From Flavobacterium crassostreae (GTDB taxonomy: Bacteria > Bacteroidota > Bacteroidia > Flavobacteriales > Flavobacteriaceae), in NCBI RefSeq assembly GCF_001831475.1, contig NZ_CP017688.1, forward strand, positions 558,001 through 622,000: a DNA stretch of 64,000 bases, written 5' to 3'. The notes under the pieces are model-generated. The model was not told the origin of the DNA, made no database searches, and worked only from the letters and a program-made list of their open reading frames with translations. This document shows, one piece after another, positions 1 through 7,374 of this stretch. Each line of letters starts with the position of its first letter. Within the stretch, counting starts at the first letter, position 1. Both the position numbers and the translations under genes were made by a program.

Positions 1-45
1 CTGCCGCTAGCGTTCATCCTGAGCCAGGATCAAACTCTTCATCGT
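1..45 (-). rRNA. 16S ribosomal RNA, 5' end only (partial)
   Basis: The reverse complement reads AGAGTTTGATCCTGGCTCAG followed by GATGAACGCTAGCGGC, the universal 5' end of bacterial 16S rRNA. Aligning to E. coli numbering by the GAAGAG block puts the mature 5' end near position 45. The gene runs off the left edge, so an rRNA operon lies to the left and is transcribed leftward. Confidence 0.97.
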
Positions 46-241
46 ATATTGTTTGCTTATCTCTAAGCTATTTATTTTTGACTGAAGATCTATTGGTTCT
101 TTTTTATTCTTGCATTTCTATTACTCTTATTCTTTGTCTTAAGATCTCTCTTAAAACGGCTGTCAATTCAATATGTCTAGGAACGTGTCTTATCTTGTTT
201 CTCGTTTCGTCGGTCAATTTTCGTGACTCTCGAAGCGGGTG

Positions 242-272
242 CAAAACTACAACTTGTTTTGGTAACTGGCAA
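242..272 (-). promoter_or_regulatory. rRNA operon promoter, proximal
   Basis: On the minus strand TAGTTTTG (249 to 242) matches the Bacteroidota -7 consensus TAnnTTTG. It is followed by CACCCGC and preceded by TTG (272-270) with a 20-bp spacer. It is the closest of three similar sites upstream of 16S. Confidence 0.65.
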
Positions 273-366
273 GAAAATTTTGAGGTTTTTTTAAAAAATA
301 ATTTTTTAATTTTTTCTCTATTTCTCTTAGCAGTATATCAAATAACGTCGCTTGTTTAGCGGGGTG

Positions 367-397
367 CAAATGTAAACTTTTGCTTTAATTCTCACAA
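367..397 (-). promoter_or_regulatory. rRNA operon promoter, middle
   Basis: On the minus strand TACATTTG (374 to 367) is followed by CACCCC, with TTG at 397-395 and a 20-bp spacer. Same architecture as the sites at 242 and 487. Confidence 0.65.
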
Positions 398-486
398 GCT
401 TTTGAACTCTTTTTTGAAAAATAAATTTTCGCCTTGATTTCGTCTGCTTGCCAGTATTTGAAAGAACTTGTTTCTTATTGCGGGTG

Positions 487-516
487 CAAAACTACCGCCT
501 TTTTTCGGTTAATCAA
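487..516 (-). promoter_or_regulatory. rRNA operon promoter, distal
   Basis: On the minus strand TAGTTTTG (494 to 487) is followed by CACCCGC, with TTG at 516-514 and a 19-bp spacer. The downstream GCACCC is shared by all three rRNA promoters. Confidence 0.65.
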
Positions 517-695
517 TACTTTTTTTACCTTTTATTTACCTTTTCTTAATAAGAATCGCTAACTGCTTTGTTTTTAATTCTATACAAATGCTTCTTTTGT
601 TGCTTTTATAGGTCTTCGCTGCTGTTTTTGTGGTTATTCTGCCGGTTTTAGGGGTTTGGTGGTTGTTTTTTGCATGTGTATCGGATCAAGTCTAA

Positions 696-1115
696 ATGTT
701 GTGGGGAAATATAAAAATAGAGATATTTGTATTTCCAAATCAGATACAAATGCAAGATTCTTTTGTCGACCTTCTCAAGTTGTTACTTCCTGAAATCATA
801 GTTGAATACTTTGAACTGACTTCCTATAAAAAAGAGGAAGAGATACTTCATCTTTACTTAAAGGAGATTAATTCAATTCCTAAAGAACATCGACAATCTA
901 AATTAAGTTCAAAAGGGTTCTTTGATGAAATAACAGTTCAGGATTTCCCTATCCGTGGGCATCAGGTATATCTTCATATCACTCGAAGAAGATGGCTGAA
1001 TGAAGATACTGGAAAAGTAGTTTTTAGAGATTGGAATTTAGTAGCAGACGGAACTCGTGTAACCCAGGAGTTTGCGTCTTTTTTAAAAGAGATCCATAGA
1101 TTCCAGCCCAAATGA
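696..1115 (+). CDS. ISAon1-type transposase N-terminal region protein, outer copy
   Basis: 139 residues, a near-duplicate of the 138-residue protein at 1498-1914. In this family the N-terminal DNA-binding part of the transposase is often encoded in its own frame ahead of the DDE catalytic part. The sequence shows a mostly helical N-terminus and a basic HITRRRWLNEDTG segment near residue 95, plausibly DNA-contacting (inference). The ATG lies 13 bp inside the element end. Its catalytic partner frame is truncated, so this copy should not transpose on its own. Confidence 0.75.
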   Translation: MLWGNIKIEIFVFPNQIQMQDSFVDLLKLLLPEIIVEYFELTSYKKEEEILHLYLKEINSIPKEHRQSKLSSKGFFDEITVQDFPIRGHQVYLHITRRRWLNEDTGKVVFRDWNLVADGTRVTQEFASFLKEIHRFQPK

Positions 1116-1281
1116 TTGTAATGCTATCGCCTCTTTCTATGGCGTTAGCGGTAAAAATCTACAACATCAATACAAAGATTTTCTAAGTGATTTCAAAATA
1201 TGGGATCAAAAACTACACGCAAAACAATGGCTTATATTTCCAGAAAACATAGGCAAACGCTTATCAATTGACGAAACCTCC

Positions 1282-1481
1282 TTGTCCAATGGCGAACTCT
1301 ATACTATTTTGACCAACAAAGCTGGAAAGGGAAAGAAAGGAACTATAGTGGCTATGATTGCAGGAACCAAAGCTGAAACGGTAATCGCTATCATTGAAAG
1401 AATCCCTCTTAAACAACGAAATCTAGTCACCGAGATAACCCTAGATATGGCAGGAAATATGGGGCTCATTGCCAAGAAATC
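1282..1481 (+). pseudogene. Truncated DDE transposase remnant of the outer IS copy
   Basis: Matches the start of the catalytic protein of the intact copy (SNGELYTILTNKAGKGKKG...) up to the segment before KKCFPNAT. It is then cut by the left end of the inner IS, whose bases supply an artificial tail of a few residues ending at 1494. The second Asp and the Glu of the catalytic triad are absent. The open frame extends upstream past 1282 without an ATG, as in the intact copy. Confidence 0.8.
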
Positions 1482-1497
1482 GGATCAAGTCTAAAAG

Positions 1498-1914
1498 TTG
1501 TGGGGAAATATAAAAATAGAGATATTTGTATTTCCAAATCAGATACAAATGCAAGATTCTTTTGTCGACCTTCTCAAGTTGTTACTTCCTGAAATTATAG
1601 TTGAATACTTTGAACTTACTTCTTATAAAAAAGGAGAAGATATTCTTCATCTTTATTTAAAAGAGATTAATTCAATTCCAAAAGAATATCGTCAATATAA
1701 ATTAAGCTCCAAGGGATTCTTTGATGAGATAACTGTTCAAGATTTTCCTATTCGTGGACATCAAGTTTATCTATATATCACCCGCAGAAGATGGCTGAAT
1801 GAAGATACTGGAAAAGTAGTTTTTAGAGATTGGAATTTAGTAGCAGACGGAACTCGGGTGACACAGGAGTTTGCGTCTTTTTTAAAAGAGATCCATAGAT
1901 TCCAGCCCAAATGA
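1498..1914 (+). CDS. ISAon1-type transposase N-terminal region protein, intact copy
   Basis: 138 residues, first of the two frames of the intact IS. The start is TTG at 1498 just inside the left inverted repeat, whereas the outer copy has ATG two bases earlier, so the true start is uncertain. It ends RFQPK with a TGA stop at 1912-1914. The next frame (+1) is open from 1886, so the frames overlap by about 30 bases. It probably recognises the terminal repeats while the downstream product supplies catalysis (family inference). Confidence 0.8.
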   Translation: MWGNIKIEIFVFPNQIQMQDSFVDLLKLLLPEIIVEYFELTSYKKGEDILHLYLKEINSIPKEYRQYKLSSKGFFDEITVQDFPIRGHQVYLYITRRRWLNEDTGKVVFRDWNLVADGTRVTQEFASFLKEIHRFQPK

Positions 1915-2080
1915 TTGCAATGCTATCGCCTCTTTCTATGGCGTTAGCGGTAAAAACCTACAACATCAATACAAAGATTTCTTAAGTGATTTCAAAATAT
2001 GGGATCAAAAACTACACGCAAAACAATGGCTTATATTTCCAGAAAACATAGGCAAACGCTTATCAATTGACGAAACCTCC

Positions 2081-2878
2081 TTGTCCAATGGCGAACTCTA
2101 TACTATTTTGACCAACAAAGCTGGAAAGGGAAACAAAGGAACTATAGTGGCTATGATTGCAGGAACCAAAGCTGAAACAGTAATTGCTATTATCGAAAAA
2201 ATACCGCTTAAACTACGAAATTCTGTTACCGAAATAACTCTTGACATGGCGGCAAACATGGGATTGATTGCTAAAAAATGTTTCCCTAATGCTACTCGAG
2301 TTACAGACCGATTCCATGTGCAAAAATTAGCGTTAGAGGCTTTACAAGAAATCAGGATCAAATACCGCTGGCAAGCCATTGACCAGGAAAATGAAGCCAT
2401 CGAAAAAGCGAAGAAAAACAAGAAAAGGTTTGAGCCTGAAGTATTGACTAATGGAGATACTATTAAGCAGTTACTTGCTAGAAGTAGGTATTTCTTATAC
2501 AAGAATAAATCAAAATGGACGGCGAATCAATTACAACGAGCATTATTGTTGTTTGATTTATATCCCGACATAAAAGAAGCTTACAATCTATCTCAAGGAT
2601 TACGCAACATTTTTGAAAACACAACCGATAAAATCATTGGTTTTGCCAGACTAGCTAAATGGCATGAAAAAGTAAATCAATCTGGTTTTAAGTCTTTCAA
2701 TACAATATCTCGAACCATAATCAATCATTATCAAAGCATATTGAACTATTTTGATAATAGAAGTACTAATGCATCAGCAGAATCCTTTAACGCCAAAATA
2801 AAAGCTTTTAGATCTCAGTTTAGAGGTGTTAGAAATGTAGAATTCTTTCTTTTTAGGCTAACTAATATTTATGCCTAA
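2081..2878 (+). CDS. DDE transposase, ISL3-like (ISAon1-type), intact catalytic part
   Basis: 265 residues from the first usable start (TTG), but the frame is open from 1886 with no ATG and the sequence just upstream of 2081 encodes ...GKRLSIDETS, containing the probable first catalytic Asp. The real product therefore begins further upstream, either from a non-ATG start or by +1 frameshifting from the preceding frame. Visible triad candidates are IDETS (upstream), ATRVTDRFHVQK and STNASAESFNAKIK, typical of DDE_Tnp_ISL3. It ends just before the right inverted repeat and looks intact. Confidence 0.85.
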   Translation: MSNGELYTILTNKAGKGNKGTIVAMIAGTKAETVIAIIEKIPLKLRNSVTEITLDMAANMGLIAKKCFPNATRVTDRFHVQKLALEALQEIRIKYRWQAIDQENEAIEKAKKNKKRFEPEVLTNGDTIKQLLARSRYFLYKNKSKWTANQLQRALLLFDLYPDIKEAYNLSQGLRNIFENTTDKIIGFARLAKWHEKVNQSGFKSFNTISRTIINHYQSILNYFDNRSTNASAESFNAKIKAFRSQFRGVRNVEFFLFRLTNIYA

Positions 2879-2911
2879 TTTTTGCTGCTCCACAGGTTTT
2901 AGGATTGATCC

Positions 2912-3333
2912 ATTTCTTATACAAGAATAAATCAAAATGGACGGCGAATCAATTACAACGAGCATTATTGTTGTTTGAATTATATCCCGACATAAAAGAA
3001 GCTTACAATCTATCTCAAGGATTACGGAACATTTTTGAAAACACAACTGACAAAATCATTGGTTTTGCCAGGCTAGCTAAATGGCATGAAAAAGTAAATC
3101 AATCAGGATTTAAGTCTTTCAATACAATATCTCGAACCATAATCAATCATTATCAAAGCATATTAAACTATTTTGATAACAGAAGTACTAATGCATCAGC
3201 AGAATCCTTTAACGCCAAAATAAAAGCTTTTAGATCTCAGTTTAGAGGTGTTAGAAACATTGAGTTTTTCCTTTTTAGGCTAACTAATATTTATGCCTAA
3301 TTCTTGTCGCTCCACAGGTTTTGGGATTGATCC
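2912..3333 (+). pseudogene. 3' remnant of the outer IS transposase
   Basis: Duplicates 2490-2892 of the intact copy at a constant offset of 422, with a few base differences. It encodes the C-terminal 130 or so residues, including the catalytic Glu region SAESFNAKIK, with a stop at 3298-3300. It has no N-terminus and no start of its own. It is followed by the right terminal repeat, which is the first unit of the tandem array. Confidence 0.8.
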
Positions 3334-3447
3334 CAGGTTTTGGGATTGATCCCAGGTTTTGGGATTGATCCCAGGTTTTGGGATTGATCCCAGGTTTTGG
3401 GATTGATCCCAGGTTTTGGGATTGATCCCAGGTTTTGGGATTGATCC
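3315..3447 (+). repeat. Seven perfect tandem copies of a 19-bp IS terminal sequence
   Basis: Units at 3315, 3334, 3353, 3372, 3391, 3410 and 3429, each CAGGTTTTGGGATTGATCC with no mismatch. Read on the minus strand the unit is GGATCAATCCCAAAACCTG, the outermost 19 bp of the IS right end (the intact copy differs at one base). Short proline/asparagine-rich reading frames across it are artefacts of the repeat. Confidence 0.97.
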
Positions 3448-3505
3448 GTTTGTTTTGCAAAAAAAGGAACACCAAGACACAACGACTATAAATCAATTGT
3501 AACGA

Positions 3506-3603
3506 ATGGCTTTTAAATCAAAAAAGCCATCCACAGTAAAGTGGAAAGCTTTTCATTGGTCTAACTACTAAACCAGGTCTTTTGACTACGAGTCAAATGG
3601 ACC
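3506..3603. other. Two inverted repeats between the IS array and tRNA-Asp
   Basis: ATGGCTTTT (3506-3514) pairs with AAAAGCCAT (3522-3530), a terminator-like hairpin. A second hairpin has stem TTTGACT (3581-3587) / AGTCAAA (3591-3597) around a 3-base loop, extended by GGTC (3576-3579) / GACC (3600-3603). No gene is seen here. The second hairpin resembles an isolated tRNA anticodon arm, but no D or T arm can be found. Confidence 0.5.
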
Positions 3604-3640
3604 AAACAACACAACTAATTTTAAAAACCTTATGGGACAA

Positions 3641-3668
3641 AAAAGCCTTTCTAAATAGAAAGGCTTTT
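3641..3668 (-). terminator. Terminator downstream of tRNA-Asp
   Basis: AAAAGCCTTTCTA (3641-3653) pairs with TAGAAAGGCTTTT (3656-3668), a 13-bp stem with U-rich flank, directly after the tRNA 3' end on the minus strand. Confidence 0.8.
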
Positions 3669-3678
3669 CCCAATATTG

Positions 3679-3752
3679 CGGTCTGGACGGGACTCGAACC
3701 CGCGACCCCCTGCGTGACAGGCAGGTATTCTAACCAACTGAACTACCAGACC
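3679..3752 (-). tRNA. tRNA-Asp(GTC)
   Basis: The minus strand gives a full cloverleaf: acceptor GGTCTGG / CCAGACC with discriminator G, D arm GTTCAGTTGGTTAGAAT, anticodon arm CCTGC-CTGTCAC-GCAGG with anticodon GTC, and T arm CGGGTTCGAGTCCCG. No CCA is encoded. Flanked by its own promoter and terminator, so it is a single-gene unit. Confidence 0.96.
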
Positions 3753-3771
3753 CACTGCTCTATTGCGGTGG

Positions 3772-3801
3772 CAAAGATACAATATAATTTGACGTGTACA
3801 A
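3772..3801 (-). promoter_or_regulatory. tRNA-Asp promoter
   Basis: Minus strand TATCTTTG (3779 to 3772) fits TAnnTTTG, with TTG at 3801-3799 and a 19-bp spacer, about 20 bp upstream of the tRNA 5' end. Confidence 0.7.
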
Positions 3802-3836
3802 CTATTTTTGACATAAAAAAATAGAAATAGAAAAAA

Positions 3837-4766
3837 CTAAGATCCAAACTGTTGTTTTTCAGACAAATAAGAAGTTATTATTTGTTCAAAATCTCCATTT
3901 ACCGTTACCGGAATGTATTTAATCTTGTTTTGAGAACAATTTAGAGACACTTTCTTAAAGTATTGCGTAAGCTCATGCTGGTACACTTCCTTAATATTGT
4001 CTGCATAGAGCAATACCTCATCTTGGGTTTCTAAGTCTATAAATTTTCGGGGCGTATTATCAAAGTCAAAATCCAGTTCTGTCTTAGCATCTATAACATG
4101 AAAAAGCACTACTTTGTGTTTATTGTGTTTTAAATGTTGTAGTGCGGCAAACAATTTTGCTTCGTCTCCACTCTGAAACATGTCTGTAAAAAGAACAATC
4201 ATAGAACGTCTATGTATTTTCTGAGCAATTTGATGCAGATACGTTATTGTATCGGTACTTTTTTGGCTTTTAACCGGATCCAACAACGCCTCCAACGCAT
4301 GCAACAACATATGGTGGTGGCGGTCGCTTCCTTTCTCGGGAGCATAATATTCGTAGCTATCCGAAAAAACACTCAATCCAACAGCATCGCGCTGTTTTTT
4401 GAGCAAATTCATCAATACCGCTGCCGCAAGTACTGAAAACCCAATCTTGTTTTCGTGAAAACTTTGGTTGGGTTGCAACTCTGGATAGTGCATCGAGGAC
4501 GAATTATCAATAATAAGATGGCATCGCATATTGGTTTCTTCCTCAAACTGCTTAGAATACAACCGATCTGTTTTTGCAAAAAGTTTCCAATCAATATGTC
4601 GGGTACTTTCTCCCGGATTATAAACCTTATGTTCGGCAAACTCGGCCGAAAATCCATGAAAAGGACTCTTATGCATGCCCGAAACAAAGCCTTCTACAAT
4701 CTGGTTTGCAACCAACTGTAAGTGCTGAAAACGGGATATTTTACCAATCTGCGAATCTAATTTCAT
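3837..4766 (-). CDS. DUF58 domain-containing protein
   Basis: 309 residues, cytosolic, without signal peptide or membrane segment. The core motif YNPGESTRHIDWKLFAKTDRLYSKQFEEE (about residues 48-76) is diagnostic of DUF58. It is followed by a von Willebrand A-like fold beginning CHLIIDNSSSMHYP, where D-x-S-x-S resembles a MIDAS metal site. DUF58 proteins usually sit beside a MoxR AAA+ ATPase and Bat/VWA genes and are thought to act in chaperone or envelope-stress complexes; none of those partners is adjacent here. A possible -7 box TACTTTTG (4778 to 4771) lies only a few bases upstream of the ATG, implying a very short leader. Confidence 0.85.
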   Translation of the reverse strand: MKLDSQIGKISRFQHLQLVANQIVEGFVSGMHKSPFHGFSAEFAEHKVYNPGESTRHIDWKLFAKTDRLYSKQFEEETNMRCHLIIDNSSSMHYPELQPNQSFHENKIGFSVLAAAVLMNLLKKQRDAVGLSVFSDSYEYYAPEKGSDRHHHMLLHALEALLDPVKSQKSTDTITYLHQIAQKIHRRSMIVLFTDMFQSGDEAKLFAALQHLKHNKHKVVLFHVIDAKTELDFDFDNTPRKFIDLETQDEVLLYADNIKEVYQHELTQYFKKVSLNCSQNKIKYIPVTVNGDFEQIITSYLSEKQQFGS

Positions 4767-4845
4767 ATTACAAAAGTATTACAAACAACAAAGTGCCTTA
4801 AACCAAATCAGCCTAAAAGTACATCAAATACCATCCAAAAACAAA

Positions 4846-4873
4846 AAAAGGGTTGACTAACAGCCAAACCCTT
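4846..4873 (-). terminator. Terminator downstream of trxA
   Basis: AAAGGGTT (4846-4853) pairs with AACCCTTT (4866-4873); on the minus strand the stem is followed by a run of T. It separates trxA from the DUF58 gene. Confidence 0.65.
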
Positions 4874-4915
4874 TAACAACTAATTTCAGATGCTTACTTT
4901 AATACAATCCTACAA

Positions 4916-5233
4916 TTACAACAAAGCGTCTAAACTATCCGCATAGGTTTGCTTTGGAGCAACACCTACTTGTTTTCCTACTACTTCTCCGTTATGGAAA
5001 ACCAAAACAGTAGGAATATTTCTTACACCATATTTAGCAGCAAATTCTTGGTTAGCATCCACATCTACCTTCCCAACAACTACCTTACCTTCATATTCAG
5101 AACTTAGTTCATCAATAATTGGCCCTACCATTCTACAAGGCCCACACCATGCTGCCCAAAAATCTACCATTACCGGTTTATCTGATTTCAAAACTACTTC
5201 TTCAAAAGTAGCATCTGTTATTGCTAATGCCAT
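4916..5233 (-). CDS. trxA: Thioredoxin
   Basis: 105 residues, the usual thioredoxin length. Active site WCGPC with Cys30 and Cys33 in FWAAWCGPCRM, a conserved cis-proline segment RNIPTVLVFHNGEVV, and the VDVDANQEFAAKYGV strand-helix region. It has no signal peptide, so it is the cytosolic reductant for ribonucleotide reductase, peroxiredoxins and methionine sulfoxide reductase. Single-gene unit: a terminator follows it, and a -7 box TAAATTTG (5292 to 5285) lies about 50 bp upstream. Confidence 0.96.
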   Translation of the reverse strand: MALAITDATFEEVVLKSDKPVMVDFWAAWCGPCRMVGPIIDELSSEYEGKVVVGKVDVDANQEFAAKYGVRNIPTVLVFHNGEVVGKQVGVAPKQTYADSLDALL

Positions 5234-5284
5234 ACTATTTTATATTTAATGTTTATCGTTTTAACCAAATGTTAAACTAGATTA

Positions 5285-5292
5285 CAAATTTA
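5285..5292 (-). promoter_or_regulatory. Putative trxA promoter -7 box
   Basis: Minus strand TAAATTTG matches TAnnTTTG about 52 bp upstream of the trxA start; no good TTG box at the expected distance. Confidence 0.45.
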
Positions 5293-5406
5293 GAAATTAA
5301 AAACAAATAGTACACTATTCTAGAATTACTTTTGATTATAAATCTATTGTAAAAAACTATTAAAAAAAACCAAAAAAAGTAACTCTATAGCCATTTGGAG
5401 CCACTT

Positions 5407-5478
5407 CCTGCTATCCGCTATATCTTTTTATCCTGAAAAAAATCAGGATAAAAAGGATGCCGCTACTATCAGGGCTAG
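5407..5478 (+). repeat. Dispersed variable-hairpin element, copy 1
   Basis: Conserved left flank CCTGCTATCCGCTATAT and right flank GATGCCGCTACTATCAGGG frame a 13-bp perfect hairpin (5424-5436 with 5443-5455, loop of six A). Related elements lie at 38911-38977 (+) and 55073-55148 (-) with different hairpins. The outer CCTG (5407-5410) can pair with CAGG (5470-5473). It sits between trxA and the outer-membrane barrel gene. Confidence 0.75.
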
Positions 5479-5513
5479 AAAAAAAAAGAATCCAATAGAT
5501 GTTATTAATCCAA

Positions 5514-5548
5514 AAAAAAAGACCCTCTAGATACAGAGGGTCTTTTTT
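5514..5548. terminator. Terminator of the outer-membrane barrel gene
   Basis: GACCCTCT (5521-5528) pairs with AGAGGGTC (5535-5542), with A and T runs on both sides, so it could work in either direction. It directly follows the minus-strand gene ending at 5569. Confidence 0.8.
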
Positions 5549-5568
5549 ATATTTTATCTAATGGCAAC

Positions 5569-6498
5569 TTAGAGACTATATTTCAAGCCTAAAGTCAAAC
5601 CAAGTCCACTAATCCCAACATAAGAACTCACATCATCCGAGGCTTTAGATCTATCGTATCCCGCTTTATTTGTCAATTTGTTGTTAGAGCTAGCAGTAAT
5701 TTGTTCCACATAATTTACATGATTTTCTGCATAAGAACCATCTCGGAACGAAGTAGTGGCATTCAATTTATCTACACCGTTTTCCGTATAAACCTCCGTT
5801 TCTTTAGATTTGCCATGAACCGTAAAGTTTCTATACTCCAATTCTCCAAAAACAGAAATATTTTTTCCTAATTTATAAGACGTACCCACTACGGCCATAA
5901 AACCAATGGTAGGATTAGGCAATACTTTTTCTTTAGCATACGCAGTAACAACTCCTACTGGAGTGGTATAGCTTCTATTGGTTTCGATAGTCAGATTTCC
6001 GACCACAGGAACAATAACCCCTACTTTAGTATATGGTTCAAAGCCTTTGCTTTCGCCCAAAAACAACACCACCGCTGGAGCTAAATCTAAAGCAGTAATC
6101 TGGCCTACTGCCGTACCCGAAACAAATACAGGCCCAGGAGCTACTAATTTATTTTTGGTATCTACCATAGTTTTAGTACTACTTTTAAAGAAATTTACTC
6201 CCATCTCTACACCCAAACGTGTAGAAAAACGATATCCTGCAGTTAAGCTAGAACGAAAACCCTCGCCAAAAGAACCCGTATTGGTTTTTCTAGAAACCAG
6301 AGTAGTTCCATCGGCCCCAAAAACATCCGTATTAGGCAAAGAACCCGAAACAACTGGAAATTCTGTTGCTGCAGTTTGTAAAAAATACGATCCGCCTAAC
6401 TTAAAATACCAATTCTCGTTATTGGTATTTTCTTTTTCTTGCCCCAACATAGTTAGAGAACAAGCCATCATCCCTAAAATTAGTAAGTTTTTTTTCAT
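5569..6498 (-). CDS. Outer-membrane beta-barrel protein (porin-like)
   Basis: 309 residues. The N-terminus MKKNLLILGMMACSLTMLGQEKEN is a signal peptide with cleavage likely after the Gly-Gln region. The mature protein alternates amphipathic strands and glycine turns and ends in an aromatic/hydrophobic strand (GLGLTLGLKYSL), as expected for a Bam-inserted barrel. Strand-like segments such as GFRSSLTAGYRFSTRLGVEMGVNFF and SVFGELEYRNF recall Bacteroidota OmpA-like or porin-family barrels. The substrate cannot be read from the sequence. A -7 box TATGTTTG (6542 to 6535) lies about 37 bp upstream of the ATG and a strong terminator follows, so it is probably monocistronic. Confidence 0.75.
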   Translation of the reverse strand: MKKNLLILGMMACSLTMLGQEKENTNNENWYFKLGGSYFLQTAATEFPVVSGSLPNTDVFGADGTTLVSRKTNTGSFGEGFRSSLTAGYRFSTRLGVEMGVNFFKSSTKTMVDTKNKLVAPGPVFVSGTAVGQITALDLAPAVVLFLGESKGFEPYTKVGVIVPVVGNLTIETNRSYTTPVGVVTAYAKEKVLPNPTIGFMAVVGTSYKLGKNISVFGELEYRNFTVHGKSKETEVYTENGVDKLNATTSFRDGSYAENHVNYVEQITASSNNKLTNKAGYDRSKASDDVSSYVGISGLGLTLGLKYSL

Positions 6499-6736
6499 GA
6501 TTAGTTTTTTTTTAAAGTTTTGATTTAGTTCTTACAAACATAATAATTTTAAAATTATGCTTTAGCCTTGCAACAAAAAACAGGATACAAATAAAAGAAT
6601 TGCTTTTTTGTACAAAAACCCTTCATAAAGCCATACCTCTGCTTATTGCATGGCTAAAAATACGTTTTTTTGTTACATAAACCCAACAAAACTGCATTAA
6701 ATACTCTTAAATAGAATTTTTAATTGTTGCATAGGG

Positions 6737-7312
6737 TCACAAATTTTTTAATACCGCCAATAGCAATTCTCCTTTAAGCCGTGTGGTATACTTTGGATTA
6801 AGATACATAAAGGCTATCTCTCGCTTATCATCCACAACATAAACGGTTGGTACGGGCAAAAACCCGGGATTTTTACCCTCAGAATAGCGGTCTAGTTTTG
6901 GTTTGTCTTTCTTAAATGCTACTCCTATGGCTTGTGCAAATTTTCCTTCACTATCCGAATACAAGGCATAATTAATACCTCCTTCCGAGATGGTTTCTTT
7001 TAAAAAACTTGGCGCATCGGGGCTTACCGCAACAATTTTGTAGCCTAAATTAATAATTTGAGATTCAATGGTCTGCATGTCCATAAGTTGGGTACTGCAA
7101 TAAGGACACCAACCACCACGATAAACAAGCAGTACGGTTTTTTGTGCAAACACCTCTTTGCTGGAAATAGATTTACCTTCAGGGTCGGTAAGTTCTATTA
7201 CCGGAATTTTTTCTCCTATTAATAATGGACTTATATCTTCTGCTCTTTGGGCGATCTGGGCTTGCACATGAAGTGCCAAGGAGAAAAACAGTAGTGCTAT
7301 TCTTTTTTTCAT
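6737..7312 (-). CDS. Exported peroxiredoxin-like (AhpC/TSA family) protein
   Basis: 191 residues. A signal peptide (MKKRIALLFFSLALHVQAQ) is followed by a thioredoxin-fold domain. The motif VYRGGWCPYCSTQL carries Cys69 and Cys72, the pattern of the peroxiredoxin-like GGWCPYC group rather than of classical two-Cys AhpC. A later segment PTVYVVDDKREIAFMYLNPKY supplies the cis-proline strand. The likely role is thiol-based peroxide or disulfide handling outside the cytosol (inference). It starts 62 bp after dnaE on the same strand, so read-through transcription is possible. Confidence 0.8.
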   Translation of the reverse strand: MKKRIALLFFSLALHVQAQIAQRAEDISPLLIGEKIPVIELTDPEGKSISSKEVFAQKTVLLVYRGGWCPYCSTQLMDMQTIESQIINLGYKIVAVSPDAPSFLKETISEGGINYALYSDSEGKFAQAIGVAFKKDKPKLDRYSEGKNPGFLPVPTVYVVDDKREIAFMYLNPKYTTRLKGELLLAVLKNL

Positions 7313-7374
7313 GGTTTTATTTTTTAGTGAAAACGATACTTCTAAATGCTTTGTTTTCCCGTTGAGGAGTATTC

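Larger units (their letters stand above)
46..682. other. rRNA leader and promoter region without genes
   Basis: No convincing coding sequence is present. The stretch holds the untranscribed and leader DNA of the rRNA operon on the minus strand, including three promoter-like sites listed separately. From about 520 to 682 the sequence is T-rich with no recognisable element, and the outer insertion sequence begins at 683. Confidence 0.75.
683..1481 (+). mobile_element. Left part of an outer, interrupted ISL3-like insertion sequence
   Basis: Starts with the terminal sequence GGATCAAGTCTAAATG and is nearly the same as 1482-2279 of the intact copy, at a constant offset of 799. It breaks off at 1480/1481, where the intact copy begins with its own GGATCAAG end. 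The right-hand remainder of this older copy appears to be 2912-3333; about 210 bp (equivalent to 2280-2489 of the intact copy) are missing. It therefore looks like an element interrupted by insertion of a second copy plus a local deletion. Confidence 0.8.
1482..2911 (+). mobile_element. Intact ISL3-like (ISAon1-type) insertion sequence, about 1.43 kb
   Basis: Bounded by imperfect inverted repeats. The left end reads GGATCAAGTCTAAAAGTTGT and the right end, read inwards on the minus strand, reads GGATCAATCCTAAAACCTGT; most of the outer 24 positions match. It contains both transposase frames. It sits inside an older copy: the flank to the left is the 5' half of the element and the flank to the right is the 3' half. 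No clear target duplication is visible at the junctions, consistent with a deletion at insertion or recombination. Confidence 0.8.

Noticed and set aside
78..359. Hydrophobic 93-residue reading frame upstream of 16S
   Set aside because: It lies across the rRNA promoters and leader on the opposite strand and contains two of the promoter sites. No sign of coding.
3315..3447. CRISPR array
   Set aside because: Units are 19 bp, directly abutting with no spacers, and match the IS terminus.
3280..3496. Proline- and asparagine-rich minus-strand reading frames over the IS end array
   Set aside because: They are translations of the perfect 19-bp tandem repeat, occur in all three frames and have no start context.
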